A program made the position numbers and the translations under genes. Shown one piece after another: positions 1-7,810 of a stretch of 64,000 nt of DNA (its first letter is position 1; every line of letters starts with the position of its first letter). The notes below the pieces were generated by a model, which did no database searches, had not been told where the DNA came from, and worked only from the letters and a program-made list of their open reading frames with translations. Source of the DNA: Roseicitreum antarcticum (lineage in GTDB: Bacteria > Pseudomonadota > Alphaproteobacteria > Rhodobacterales > Rhodobacteraceae); contig NZ_CP061498.1 in the NCBI RefSeq assembly GCF_014681765.1, positions 930,001 through 994,000 of the forward strand. The letters are read 5' to 3'.

Positions 1-1290
1 CTTGCCGCCGCAATGCGACCACAGATGCACCACCGGCGACCAGCCGCCCGACATGGCGATTGCATCGCAGGCGATAACCTCGGCCACCGCGCCGCCGGTG
101 CCGTCCACCCGGCACAGTTCGACGCCCGTGACGCGCTTGCCGCCCTTCACCGCGCGCACCGCCATGCCGGGCAGCACCCGCAGTCCGCGCGCTTGCGCAG
201 CACCTGCCATGGCGGACAGTTCTGCACGCGCATCCACAATCACAGGCACCTCCAGCCCGGCGTCCAGCAGCGCCAGCGCGGTGCGATAGGCATCGTCGTT
301 ATTCGTCACCACGACACTGCGCGCGCCGGGGGCCACAGCCCAGTTCACCAGATAGTCGCGCATGGCACTGGCCAGCATCACGCCCGGAATGTCATTGCCC
401 GCAAAGGACAGCGGGCGTTCAATCGCGCCTGTCGCGGTGATGGTGCGCGCGGCGCGCATCCGCCACAGCCGGTGGCGCGGAGCATCCGCGCCGGGGGTGT
501 GGTCGCTGACGCGCTGATAGCCGTGGACATAACCATGGTCATGCACGCCCGCGCCCATGGTGCGGGTCAAAAGCGTCACATTGGGCAGTGCGTGCAGCGC
601 GCTCAACGTGGCCGCGACCCAATGCTCGGCCGTCTGCCCGTCGATCCGGTCGCCATCGACCACCGCGCGCCCGCCCCAATGCGCGGTCTGTTCCCAGACC
701 ACAACCCGCAGGCCAGATCGCGCCGCCGCCCGCGCCGCCACCAGCCCGGCAACGCCCCCGCCGATCACCAGCACATCGCAAAACGCATAGATCTGTTCAT
801 ACCGGTCGGGGTCGCGCGCGTCGGCTTTGGGCGCTTTGCCAAGACCCGCCGAGGCGCGGATGAACGGCTCGTAGATATGTTTCCAGAATGGGCGGGGATG
901 GATGAACATCTTGTAATAGAACCCCGCGCTGAGGAAACGCGACAGGGCGTTGCTCACCACGCCGATATCATGGTTCAGGCTGGGCCAATGGTTCTGGCTG
1001 GCGGCTTCCAGCCCGTCGAACAGTTCGGTTGTGGTGGCGCGCTGGTTGGGTTCAAAACGGTCGCCCCGGCCCAGCCCCATCAGGGCATTGGGTTCCTCCG
1101 CGCCCGAGGCCACGACCCCGCGCGGGCGGTGGTATTTGAACGACCGGCCCATCAGCACCTGCCCAGCCCCCAAAAGCGCCGAGGCCAGCGTATCCCCCGC
1201 AAAGCCTTTCATCGCCCGCCCGTTGAAGGTGAAGCTGGCAGGCGCGCTGCGGTCGATCAGGCGACCGCCGGTTTTCAGGCGGTGGCTCAT
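1..1290 (-). CDS. soxA: Sarcosine oxidase alpha subunit, 3' end cut by window edge
   Basis: The first 430 codons of the alpha subunit of heterotetrameric sarcosine oxidase (full proteins are about 1000 residues) are present, and the gene runs off the left edge. The enzyme oxidatively demethylates sarcosine to glycine and passes the methylene group to tetrahydrofolate. Visible are an N-terminal ferredoxin-like stretch (residues about 20-75, with FKYHRPRG) and a dinucleotide-binding motif GGGVAG at residues 177-182. The ATG at 1290 overlaps the soxD stop as ATGA, which fixes the start. No lesion is seen in the part available. It is the third sox gene in the minus-strand order soxB, insert ORF, soxD, soxA. 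Confidence 0.93.
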   Translation of the reverse strand, partial: MSHRLKTGGRLIDRSAPASFTFNGRAMKGFAGDTLASALLGAGQVLMGRSFKYHRPRGVVASGAEEPNALMGLGRGDRFEPNQRATTTELFDGLEAASQNHWPSLNHDIGVVSNALSRFLSAGFYYKMFIHPRPFWKHIYEPFIRASAGLGKAPKADARDPDRYEQIYAFCDVLVIGGGVAGLVAARAAARSGLRVVVWEQTAHWGGRAVVDGDRIDGQTAEHWVAATLSALHALPNVTLLTRTMGAGVHDHGYVHGYQRVSDHTPGADAPRHRLWRMRAARTITATGAIERPLSFAGNDIPGVMLASAMRDYLVNWAVAPGARSVVVTNNDDAYRTALALLDAGLEVPVIVDARAELSAMAGAAQARGLRVLPGMAVRAVKGGKRVTGVELCRVDGTGGAVAEVIACDAIAMSGGWSPVVHLWSHCGGK

Positions 1291-1625
1291 GCGGTGCCTT
1301 CCGGGGAGGGGGTTTGAAACTCTGGGCGACGGGATTTGATGTGGTCCAGAAGATGCGCCGGGGGCTGCATGGTCTGGGCGGGATAGGTGCCGAAGACCTC
1401 CAGCGTGTCGGTCGCGCGCGCTGCAATGAACCATTTGCCGCAGCCGTAAGCGTGGCGCCAGCGTTCAAAATGCACACCTTTGGGATTGGTGCGGGCGAAC
1501 ATGTAGGATTCGAAATCCGTGTCCGAGGCATCGGGGCCATGCCGCGTCAGATGCGCCTGCCCGCCGGGCGCGAACTCGGTTTCCTCGGCGGTGATCTGGC
1601 AGTGGGGGCAGGTCAGGAGGAGCAT
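1287..1625 (-). CDS. soxD: Sarcosine oxidase delta subunit
   Basis: This 112-residue protein is the small delta subunit of heterotetrameric sarcosine oxidase, which holds a structural zinc in the complex. The zinc ligands are visible: CPHC at residues 6-9 and a histidine and cysteine further on (YGCGKWF near residue 60). The length fits the family (about 90-110). The stop overlaps the soxA start by 4 bases, so the two are translationally coupled. Upstream there is an unusual gap of about 400 bases and an extra ORF before soxB; in most Rhodobacterales soxB and soxD are adjacent. Confidence 0.92.
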   Translation of the reverse strand: MLLLTCPHCQITAEETEFAPGGQAHLTRHGPDASDTDFESYMFARTNPKGVHFERWRHAYGCGKWFIAARATDTLEVFGTYPAQTMQPPAHLLDHIKSRRPEFQTPSPEGTA

Positions 1626-1772
1626 TTGATGCTTTCAGTACTTCTAAAAAGATGATGATGAAGTCCCGGCCCCGCAGGCGTTAGGCCCGGGCCCCGGGAA
1701 AGCGTTCTGTCCACCGTTGCAATGGCCGAGGCCATCGCCGAGGTCATGCGGTACCCTCGCAGCTTGCCGGAC

Positions 1773-1928
1773 GGGGGCTTAAGGCCCCCGGCCAGCGCCC
1801 GCCCCGCCAACGGCGGGCGCTTTGCGCCCACCGGGCCGGACGCTGGCCTGTGGCGTGCTGGTTGAAACGGTTGTGTTTCGACGTTGTGAGAACGGGCGGG
1901 GAAAAGCAGTGCTTTTCCTGATCCGCCC
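1773..1928. repeat. Nested inverted repeats in the soxB-soxD gap
   Basis: The gene-free stretch 1626-2022 contains several strong inverted repeats. GGGGGC at 1773-1778 pairs with GCCCCC at 1784-1789. GGCCAGCG at 1790-1797 pairs with CGCTGGCC at 1841-1848 and encloses GCGCCCGCC (1795-1803) with GGCGGGCGC (1812-1820). GGAAAAGC (1900-1907) pairs with GCTTTTCC (1911-1918), flanked by GGGCGG (1894) and CCGCCC (1923). Either strand can fold into multi-stem structures. This could be a transcription attenuator, an RNA-processing site or a palindromic repeat element; its copy number in the genome is unknown from this window. Confidence 0.6.
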
Positions 1929-2022
1929 GGGCGCGGCGTCGGCTGAACCCTGCGCCGGAAAAATTTTCCCTGCGACAATTGTTCACACCAATTTTGGAAC
2001 ACCCTGATGAGCGACGCAGCAC

Positions 2023-2373
2023 TCATGGGAAATGCTTTGCGAGCTTTTGAGCAATATTCTGCTCTGAGTCATCTGCGGAAAACGTCTCAAGCCAATCACC
2101 CTGCATACTATCTTTCTTCATAAGTATGCCTGCGCTGTTTACTTCGTACCTGAAGTAAAACGTAGCGTCTTGGTACGTTATCCAAACAGAACGACTCGGC
2201 GCACCTTTTCTAAAGAACCACTCAACCAGATCGCGAGAAAAATCCAACTTTGGCGCGATAAAGCCATGCATCAGTTTCACAGTCGGGTGGATACTCAAAG
2301 CATGTGGTGTCCGAGCGATAACATCGCTTATGCTGGTGCTTAGTTCGTCGTAACTGTTAATTTTAACTTTCAT
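2023..2373 (-). CDS. Hypothetical protein inserted between soxB and soxD
   Basis: The 116-residue product is not recognised. It is soluble, has no signal peptide, membrane segment or cysteine motif, and contains an aromatic middle part (WITYQDATFYFRYEVN near residues 65-80). The ATG is preceded by GGGGGAAGTAG starting right after the soxB stop, so it is placed to be translated with soxB. Base composition is clearly more AT-rich than the neighbouring genes, and codons such as AAA, ATT and TTA are frequent. Composition and position suggest later acquisition into the sox operon. The shape (short, imported, inside an operon) could fit an immunity-like or orphan gene, but nothing shows a function. 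Confidence 0.6.
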   Translation of the reverse strand: MKVKINSYDELSTSISDVIARTPHALSIHPTVKLMHGFIAPKLDFSRDLVEWFFRKGAPSRSVWITYQDATFYFRYEVNSAGILMKKDSMQGDWLETFSADDSEQNIAQKLAKHFP

Positions 2374-2385
2374 CTACTTCCCCCA

Positions 2386-3633
2386 TCAATGCGCCACCCC
2401 CGCCGCCACGCTCTCGTCAATGAACCGCCCCTCGCGGAAGCGTTCCAGCCCGAAGGCGGCGGCCAGCGGCCCGGGCGCGCCCTTGGCGATCATCTCGGCG
2501 GTGGCCCAGCCCGATCCGGGGATCGCCTTGAACCCGCCGGTGCCCCAGCCACAGTTGATGAAACACCCGCCCAGCGGCGTGGGCGACAAGATGGGCGAGC
2601 GGTCGCCGGTCATGTCCACGATGCCCCCCCATTGCCGCAGCATTTTCAGGCGCGAGATCATCGGGAAGGTTTCCACCAGCGCGCGCACGGTTTCCTCGAT
2701 ATGCTGCCATGATCCGCGCTGCGTGTAGTTGTTGAACCCGTCCGCGCCGCCGCCGATCACCATTTCGCCCTTGTCCGACTGGCTCATGTAGCCGTGCACG
2801 GTGTTGGCCATGACCACCACATCCATGCAGGGTTTTATGGGCTCGGACACCAGCGCCTGCAACGCCACCGATTCCACCGGCAGGCGGAAGCCCGCCATGC
2901 CCGCCAGCGCGCCCGAATGGCCCGCGACCACGATGCCCAGCTTCTTGCAGCCGATGCGCCCCTTGGTGGTCTGCACAGCCGTCGCCACGCCCTGCGCCGA
3001 TTCCACCCCCGTGACCGCGCATTGCTCGATGATGTGCATCCCCATGGCGGAACATGCGCGCGCATAGCCCCATGCCACCGCATCATGCCGCGCCGTGCCG
3101 CCGCGCGCCTGGTACAGCCCGCCCAGCACCGGGTAGCGCGGGCCGTCGATATTGATGATCGGCACCAGCTTTCGGACTTCTTCGGGACCGATGAAGCGGG
3201 TCTCGACACCTTGCAGGGCATTCGCACGCTCGGTCCGAAGGTAGCCCCGCACCTCATGCTGCGTCTGCGCCAGCATGATGACGCCGCGCGGGCTGAACAT
3301 GATGTTGTAGTTCAGGTCCTGGCTCAGCGTCTCATAGAGACTGCGCGATTTCTCATAGATCGCCGCCGAGGGGTCTTGCAGATAGTTCGAGCGGATGATG
3401 GTCGTGTTGCGCCCGGTATTGCCGCCGCCCAGCCACCCTTTTTCGATCACCGCGACATTGGTGATGCCAAAATTCTTGCCCAGATAGTAGGCCGTGGCAA
3501 GGCCATGCCCCCCGGCCCCCACGATCACCACGTCATAGGCATCGCGCGGCGCGGGGCTGTTCCATGCGCGGGTCCAGCCAGTGTGCTGGCGAAACGCCTC
3601 ACGCGCGACGGCAAAGACGGAATATCGTTTCAT
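2386..3633 (-). CDS. soxB: Sarcosine oxidase beta subunit
   Basis: This 415-residue flavoprotein is the catalytic beta subunit of heterotetrameric sarcosine oxidase. It has an N-terminal FAD/Rossmann motif (VVIVGAGGHG, residues 35-44) and GGTARHDAVAWGYA, where His183 matches the histidine that carries covalent FMN in characterised enzymes. The sequence ends with the expected GWGTGGFKAIPGSG flavin-binding segment. Length equals the family norm (about 416). The ATG at 3633 begins MKRYSVF, the usual start in this family; the frame stays open far upstream only because it runs antisense to ccmI. It is the first gene of the sox cluster and is divergent from ccmI across about 220 bases. Confidence 0.96.
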   Translation of the reverse strand: MKRYSVFAVAREAFRQHTGWTRAWNSPAPRDAYDVVIVGAGGHGLATAYYLGKNFGITNVAVIEKGWLGGGNTGRNTTIIRSNYLQDPSAAIYEKSRSLYETLSQDLNYNIMFSPRGVIMLAQTQHEVRGYLRTERANALQGVETRFIGPEEVRKLVPIINIDGPRYPVLGGLYQARGGTARHDAVAWGYARACSAMGMHIIEQCAVTGVESAQGVATAVQTTKGRIGCKKLGIVVAGHSGALAGMAGFRLPVESVALQALVSEPIKPCMDVVVMANTVHGYMSQSDKGEMVIGGGADGFNNYTQRGSWQHIEETVRALVETFPMISRLKMLRQWGGIVDMTGDRSPILSPTPLGGCFINCGWGTGGFKAIPGSGWATAEMIAKGAPGPLAAAFGLERFREGRFIDESVAAGVAH

Positions 3634-3852
3634 CTGGCGGGCCTTCGGTTCCCGGGGACATCCCCCGTCATGCAATACTGGCCCAGATATACCACGACCG
3701 CAAACGGCACTTGACGGATAAAACCGACATCCGGTGCCGGGCGGCCTGCGACACTTCATCCCGGCCCGTCCCCCTCGCGCAGAATTGGGCGGTTTGGCCT
3801 TTTGCAGGGCCGCGCTGCGGGGTAGACAGGGGGACATGGCTTTGGGGGACAT

Positions 3853-5142
3853 ATGATATTCTGGCTGTCGGTAGGCGTGATTTCGGTGATGGTGGCCATC
3901 GTGCTGGTGCTCACAGTGCTGCGCGGTCGGCAGGGGGCACCTGAGGGGACGGCAGCGCGCGAAATCGGCATCTACCGCGACCAGCTGCGCGAGGTCGAGA
4001 AAGACCTTGCGCGCGGCATCATCACCGATGCCGAGGCGGAACGCCTGCGCACCGAGGTACAGCGCCGCCTGCTGGAAGCCGATCGCGGCGTTGTGCGGGC
4101 CGAAGGGCGCGGCGCCTCCCCGCGCAGCATGCAACTGCTCGCGGTGGCGGTTGTGGTCGGGCTGGTCCCGCTGGCGCTCTGGACCTATCAATCGGTCGGC
4201 GCGCAAGGCTTCCCCGATCAGCCGCTGGCCGAACGTCTGGCCGACGCGCGTGCGATCCGCGAGAACCGCCCCAGCCAGACCGAGATGGAGGCGCAGATGG
4301 CCGGCGGCCCGGTCACCGCGCCAACCCTTGAGGCCCCTTCGGGCGGCGCGGAGCTCGAACAACTGTTGGCCCAACTGCGCAGCGCGTTGGAAAACCGCCC
4401 CGACGATCTGCAAGGCCATGTGCTGCTTGCACAAAACGAGGCATCTTTGGGCAATTTCGCCGCCGCCGCGCGGGCGCAGGAAACCGTGATCCAGCTGCTG
4501 GGGGACCGTGTGCGCGCCGATGAACACGCGGTGCTTGCCGAATACCTGATCCTTGCCGCAGGCGGCGGGGTCTCGCTGCAGGCCGAAGGTGCGCTGGAAC
4601 GCGCGCTGCGGCTGGACCCGAACAATGCCCTCGCGCTCTATTACTCGGGCATCATGTTCGCCCAGACAGGGCGCGAGGATGTCACCTTCCAGATCTGGAG
4701 CCGCCTGCACGACATCAGCCCGGGCGACGCGCCCTGGATGCCGGTGATCCGCGATGCGCTGCCGCAACTGGCCCAGATCGCGGGCCAGCGCTACACCCTG
4801 CCGCCGCTGCCCGCGCCCGCCGGTTCCGGTGCCGCAGGGCAAGGCGCCCCCCGCCCCAACACCCCCGGCCCCAACGCCGACGATATCGAGGCCGCGCGCG
4901 ACATGGCCCCCGAAGATCAGGCCGCGATGATCGAGGGGATGGTGGACCGGCTGGCAACGCGTCTGGCCAATACCGGCGGCAGCGCCGAGGAATGGGCGCG
5001 CCTGATCGGGGCCTTGGGCGTTCTGGGCGACACCGGCCGCGCCCGCGCCATCTGGACCGAGGCGCAAGGCATCTTCGCCACGCGCGACGGTGAACTGGCC
5101 TTGATCCGCGAGGCCGCGCGTTCCGCCGGGGTGGCGGAATGA
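3853..5142 (+). CDS. ccmI: Cytochrome c biogenesis protein CcmI
   Basis: CcmI holds apocytochrome c for haem ligation by the CcmF/H complex at the periplasmic side of the inner membrane. The 429-residue product has a membrane helix at residues 2-23, a cytoplasmic charged loop with a leucine-rich stretch (IYRDQLREVEKDLARGII), a second helix near 94-112 and a periplasmic TPR region (about residues 160-290, for example LRLDPNNALALYYSGIMF). This is the two-domain form usual in alphaproteobacteria. A GGGGGA ribosome site sits just ahead of the ATG. The other ccm genes are not next to it, but ccdA, another cytochrome maturation gene, lies at 42326-43078. Confidence 0.9.
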   Translation: MIFWLSVGVISVMVAIVLVLTVLRGRQGAPEGTAAREIGIYRDQLREVEKDLARGIITDAEAERLRTEVQRRLLEADRGVVRAEGRGASPRSMQLLAVAVVVGLVPLALWTYQSVGAQGFPDQPLAERLADARAIRENRPSQTEMEAQMAGGPVTAPTLEAPSGGAELEQLLAQLRSALENRPDDLQGHVLLAQNEASLGNFAAAARAQETVIQLLGDRVRADEHAVLAEYLILAAGGGVSLQAEGALERALRLDPNNALALYYSGIMFAQTGREDVTFQIWSRLHDISPGDAPWMPVIRDALPQLAQIAGQRYTLPPLPAPAGSGAAGQGAPRPNTPGPNADDIEAARDMAPEDQAAMIEGMVDRLATRLANTGGSAEEWARLIGALGVLGDTGRARAIWTEAQGIFATRDGELALIREAARSAGVAE

Positions 5143-5196
5143 CGGGCGCCACGGTGCGGCCCGTTTCCATCGCCGCCCCTGCACCGGAGGATCACA

Positions 5197-5682
5197 ATGC
5201 CGGTCTTTGACGATATCGAAACGTTCGCCCGCGCCTTGCCCCGGGCGCAGGCGCTTGCGGGCCTCGATCTGGGCGACAAGACCATCGGCGTCGCCGTCTC
5301 CGACAGCATGTTGTCGGTGGCAAGCCCGCTGGAAACCATCCGGCGCACCAAGTTCGGGCTGGACGCCGCCAACCTGTTGCGCATCACCAATGCGCGCGGC
5401 ATCGGCGGGCTGGTCCTGGGCCTGCCACGCAACATGGACGGGTCCGAGGGCGCGCGCTGCCAGTCCACCCGCGCCTTTGCCCGCAACCTCAGCGCGCTGA
5501 CGCCGCTGCCCATCACCTTCTGGGACGAACGGCTATCGACCGTCGCGGCGGAACGGGCACTGCTGGAAGCCGACACGTCGCGCCGTCGCCGGGCCGAGGT
5601 CATCGACCACGTCGCCGCCGGCTACATCTTGCAAGGCGCGCTGGACCGGCTGGGCTATCTGCGCCGCGCGGGCGATCTGTAG
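5197..5682 (+). CDS. ruvX: Holliday junction resolvase-like RuvX/YqgF
   Basis: The 161-residue protein is a YqgF/RuvX RNase H-fold nuclease. In bacteria this family is linked to maturation of the 5' end of 16S rRNA and was first predicted to be a Holliday junction resolvase. The acidic active-site segments are visible: GLDLGDKTIGVAVSD near residue 22, FWDERLST near residue 108 and VIDHVAAGYIL near residue 140. Length matches the family. It follows ccmI by 54 bases on the same strand with a GGAGG-like site just upstream of the ATG, so co-transcription with ccmI is likely. Confidence 0.93.
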   Translation: MPVFDDIETFARALPRAQALAGLDLGDKTIGVAVSDSMLSVASPLETIRRTKFGLDAANLLRITNARGIGGLVLGLPRNMDGSEGARCQSTRAFARNLSALTPLPITFWDERLSTVAAERALLEADTSRRRRAEVIDHVAAGYILQGALDRLGYLRRAGDL

Positions 5683-5811
5683 CGCCTGCCGGACAACGCG
5701 CAAATGCGGGCAAGTTCGCCCTGCCCTCTGGCTTTTCGCGCCGCGCTGTCTAAATGGGGGCATGGGTGCAGACGACAGCGGCACGGCGCCGCACAATACC
5801 AAGAGGACGCG

Positions 5812-6048
5812 ATGACCGACGACATCTGGAAACGCGACGAGGTTGACAGCCCCTGCACCAAGGTCTGCGTCATCGACCCGGCCTCGCGCCTGTGTACCGG
5901 CTGCCTGCGCAGCATTGACGAGATCACCGCATGGTCACGCATGACGCCCGACGTGCGGCGCGCGATCATGGCCACCCTGCCCGCCCGTGCCCCGCAACTG
6001 GCGCGTCGCAAGGGCGGGCGCGCGGCCCGGCTGAAACAGCGCAGGTGA
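5812..6048 (+). CDS. DUF1289 cysteine-motif protein
   Basis: A 78-residue protein of the DUF1289 family. Four cysteines in SPCTKVCVID and LCTGCLRSI are spaced like a small metal-binding knuckle, followed by the typical helix with ITAWSRMTPDVRR and a basic tail ending KGGRAARLKQRR. The family is common in proteobacteria, often near metabolic genes, and has no firmly assigned role. The AAGAGGAC sequence upstream supports the ATG at 5812. It lies about 130 bases after ruvX. Confidence 0.85.
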   Translation: MTDDIWKRDEVDSPCTKVCVIDPASRLCTGCLRSIDEITAWSRMTPDVRRAIMATLPARAPQLARRKGGRAARLKQRR

Positions 6049-6227
6049 CGCGAAGGGACTGCGACGCGGCGCGCGCGTCAGGGCCGAAGCACCAAAGGGC
6101 CACATACGGGCGGCAGACGGGCCGCACCGACATGCGCGCTGTTATCGGCTGTTCGCGATCGGGCAAAAAACCGTCGCTGAAAAACCTGTAAACCTTCCCG
6201 CGATCTGCGCTACTGTGCCCCGACCAC

Positions 6228-6280
6228 ACGCCCCCGACCGAACGCCCCCGACTGAACGCCCCCGACTGCCCCCGACCGAC
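6228..6280 (+). repeat. Short tandem repeat ahead of glycosyltransferase gene
   Basis: Three copies of a 14-base unit close to ACGCCCCCGACTGA run from 6228 to 6268, followed by a partial CCCCCGACCGACCG. They lie in the leader region about 35 bases upstream of the glycosyltransferase start. The rest of the 6049-6314 gap shows no gene. A five-codon reading frame at 6304-6318 (Met-Thr-Arg-Arg-stop) ends over the start codon at 6315, which might couple translation. Confidence 0.6.
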
Positions 6281-6314
6281 CGAGCGAGAGAGGCCGCGCC
6301 CGTATGACCCGCCG

Positions 6315-7526
6315 ATGATCGACGCCCGCTATACCCTGTTCAGCCACATCCCGCTTTATGCCGATCCTGACGGCGCGCTCCATACCAACCGGCTGTGGGA
6401 AAAAGATCTGTCGCTGCACATCGGGTATCTGCCGAACCTGCGCCTGTGCTGCCCGGTCCTGCCCCGCACGCAAGTGCCCCACCCGACCGATGCCGACACG
6501 CGCATCGACGGCCTGTCCCCCGAAAGGGTGGTCGCGCTGCGGCCGAACCAAGGGTGGGGGGCGGTGCTGGCCAATATCATGCCGAACCTGCGCATCATCC
6601 GCCGCGCGTTGCGCGACAGCGACATCGCGCATTCCAGCGGCGTCGGCTGGCCGTTTCCGCTGTCTTATTACCTCTTGGCATTGCGGCGCAGCGGCGCGTT
6701 TGAATGGGTGATGGTCATCGAATCCAGCGACTGGATGATCCCGCAGGGCCAGCGCGGAACCTTGCGCGCGCGGCTGGGCCAGCGGCTGCACGGGCGGCTG
6801 ATCCGCGCCTGCCTGCGCGCAAGCGATGCGCGCATCTTCACCCAGGCCTGGTACCGCGACACGCTGCTGGGCCATGAGCGCGCCACATTGATCGCCCCGG
6901 CGATCTGGCTGGACGCCGAATCGATCCTGCCCGAATCCGCGCTGACGCCGCGCGCGCCGGGACCGCTGCGTGTGATCTGCCCCACCCGGTTGATCGCCGA
7001 AAAAGGCCTGCACACCGTCATGCAGGCGCTGAGCGTCTATGCCGGGACCCCCGGCGCGCCGCCGCTGCATCTGGACATCATGGGCGAAGGGCCGATGGCA
7101 CAGGAACTGGCCCGCTTCGCCAAAAGCCTGTACCTCGCGGCCGGGCCTGCCCGGCTGCGCCTGATCCCGCCCCTGCCCTATGGCCCGGCGTTCTTTGAGG
7201 CGCTGCGCGGCTATGACACCGCACTGATCGCCAGCGAGAAGGAAGAGCAGCCACGCATCGTGTTCGACGCCTTCTCGCAGGGGTTGCCCTGCATCGCCTC
7301 GCGCACCCACGGCAACCTGTCGGTGATCGACCAGGACCGCACCGGTACCTTCTTCACCCCCGGCGATCCGGCGGACCTGGCCGCCGTGCTGGCACGGCTG
7401 GCCCGCGACCCCGCCGCGCTAAGCGACCTGCGCCCCGGCGTGCTGGCCGAGGTGGCGCTGAAGACGCACGAGCACATGCACCGGACCCGCGCAGCCTTCC
7501 TGAAACGCGTCCTGACGCGGGCATAG
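6315..7526 (+). CDS. Glycosyltransferase family 4-like protein
   Basis: A 403-residue glycosyltransferase with the two-Rossmann GT-B layout. The C-terminal nucleotide-sugar domain is clear: ICPTRLIAEKGLHTVMQAL near residue 225, MGEGPMA near 258, and the donor-binding segment KEEQPRIVFDAFSQGLPCIAS near 318-338, which corresponds to the EX7E motif of GT4 enzymes with an aspartate in place of the second glutamate. No membrane segment or signal peptide is seen. The acceptor cannot be predicted; no polysaccharide gene cluster surrounds it. The ATG at 6315 follows a tandem repeat and a five-codon leader frame. Confidence 0.82.
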   Translation: MIDARYTLFSHIPLYADPDGALHTNRLWEKDLSLHIGYLPNLRLCCPVLPRTQVPHPTDADTRIDGLSPERVVALRPNQGWGAVLANIMPNLRIIRRALRDSDIAHSSGVGWPFPLSYYLLALRRSGAFEWVMVIESSDWMIPQGQRGTLRARLGQRLHGRLIRACLRASDARIFTQAWYRDTLLGHERATLIAPAIWLDAESILPESALTPRAPGPLRVICPTRLIAEKGLHTVMQALSVYAGTPGAPPLHLDIMGEGPMAQELARFAKSLYLAAGPARLRLIPPLPYGPAFFEALRGYDTALIASEKEEQPRIVFDAFSQGLPCIASRTHGNLSVIDQDRTGTFFTPGDPADLAAVLARLARDPAALSDLRPGVLAEVALKTHEHMHRTRAAFLKRVLTRA

Positions 7527-7712
7527 CGCCTGCGGTCGCGCGGGCACGACACGGCGATGGAAAGGGCGCGCGGTGGCAAGGGGGCCTGTGATGAAAGTTC
7601 ACAGCGACAGGCACCCAAGCGCGGCCATTGCGACAATCAGCGCCGCCGGGCCCTCAGGATGGCACCAGAAAGACGGCGCCAAGAGCGGCGTGCCCAAAAG
7701 AAGGCCGCCACG

Positions 7713-7760
7713 CAAAAGGGCGGACCTGCAAAAGGGCGGACCTGCAAAAGGCCCGCCCCA
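7713..7760 (-). terminator. Repeat-built hairpin downstream of rnj
   Basis: The gap 7527-7810 holds no convincing gene. On the minus strand, downstream of rnj, GGCGGGCC is followed by two tandem copies of a 16-base unit close to TTTTGCAGGTCCGCCC. GGCGG can pair with either CCGCC, giving stem-loops followed by TTTT. This looks like a terminator for the 20-gene nuo-birA-coaX-rnj operon, duplicated in tandem. The T runs are short, so the strength is uncertain. Confidence 0.45.
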
Positions 7761-7810
7761 TGATCTGCACGCGCGGGCAGTACCCTGCCCCGGCCCCAAC
7801 AGGCACCCGT

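Noticed and set aside
3634-5184. Long N-terminal extension of SoxB in an open frame
   Set aside because: The frame continues antisense through ccmI without similarity. The start MKRYSVF at 3633 gives a protein of exactly the family length.
7599-7799. A 66-codon minus-strand frame after rnj
   Set aside because: It is built largely from the tandem repeat at 7713-7760, has no ribosome site and no recognisable product; a terminator is the better explanation, although the hydrophobic C terminus leaves some doubt.
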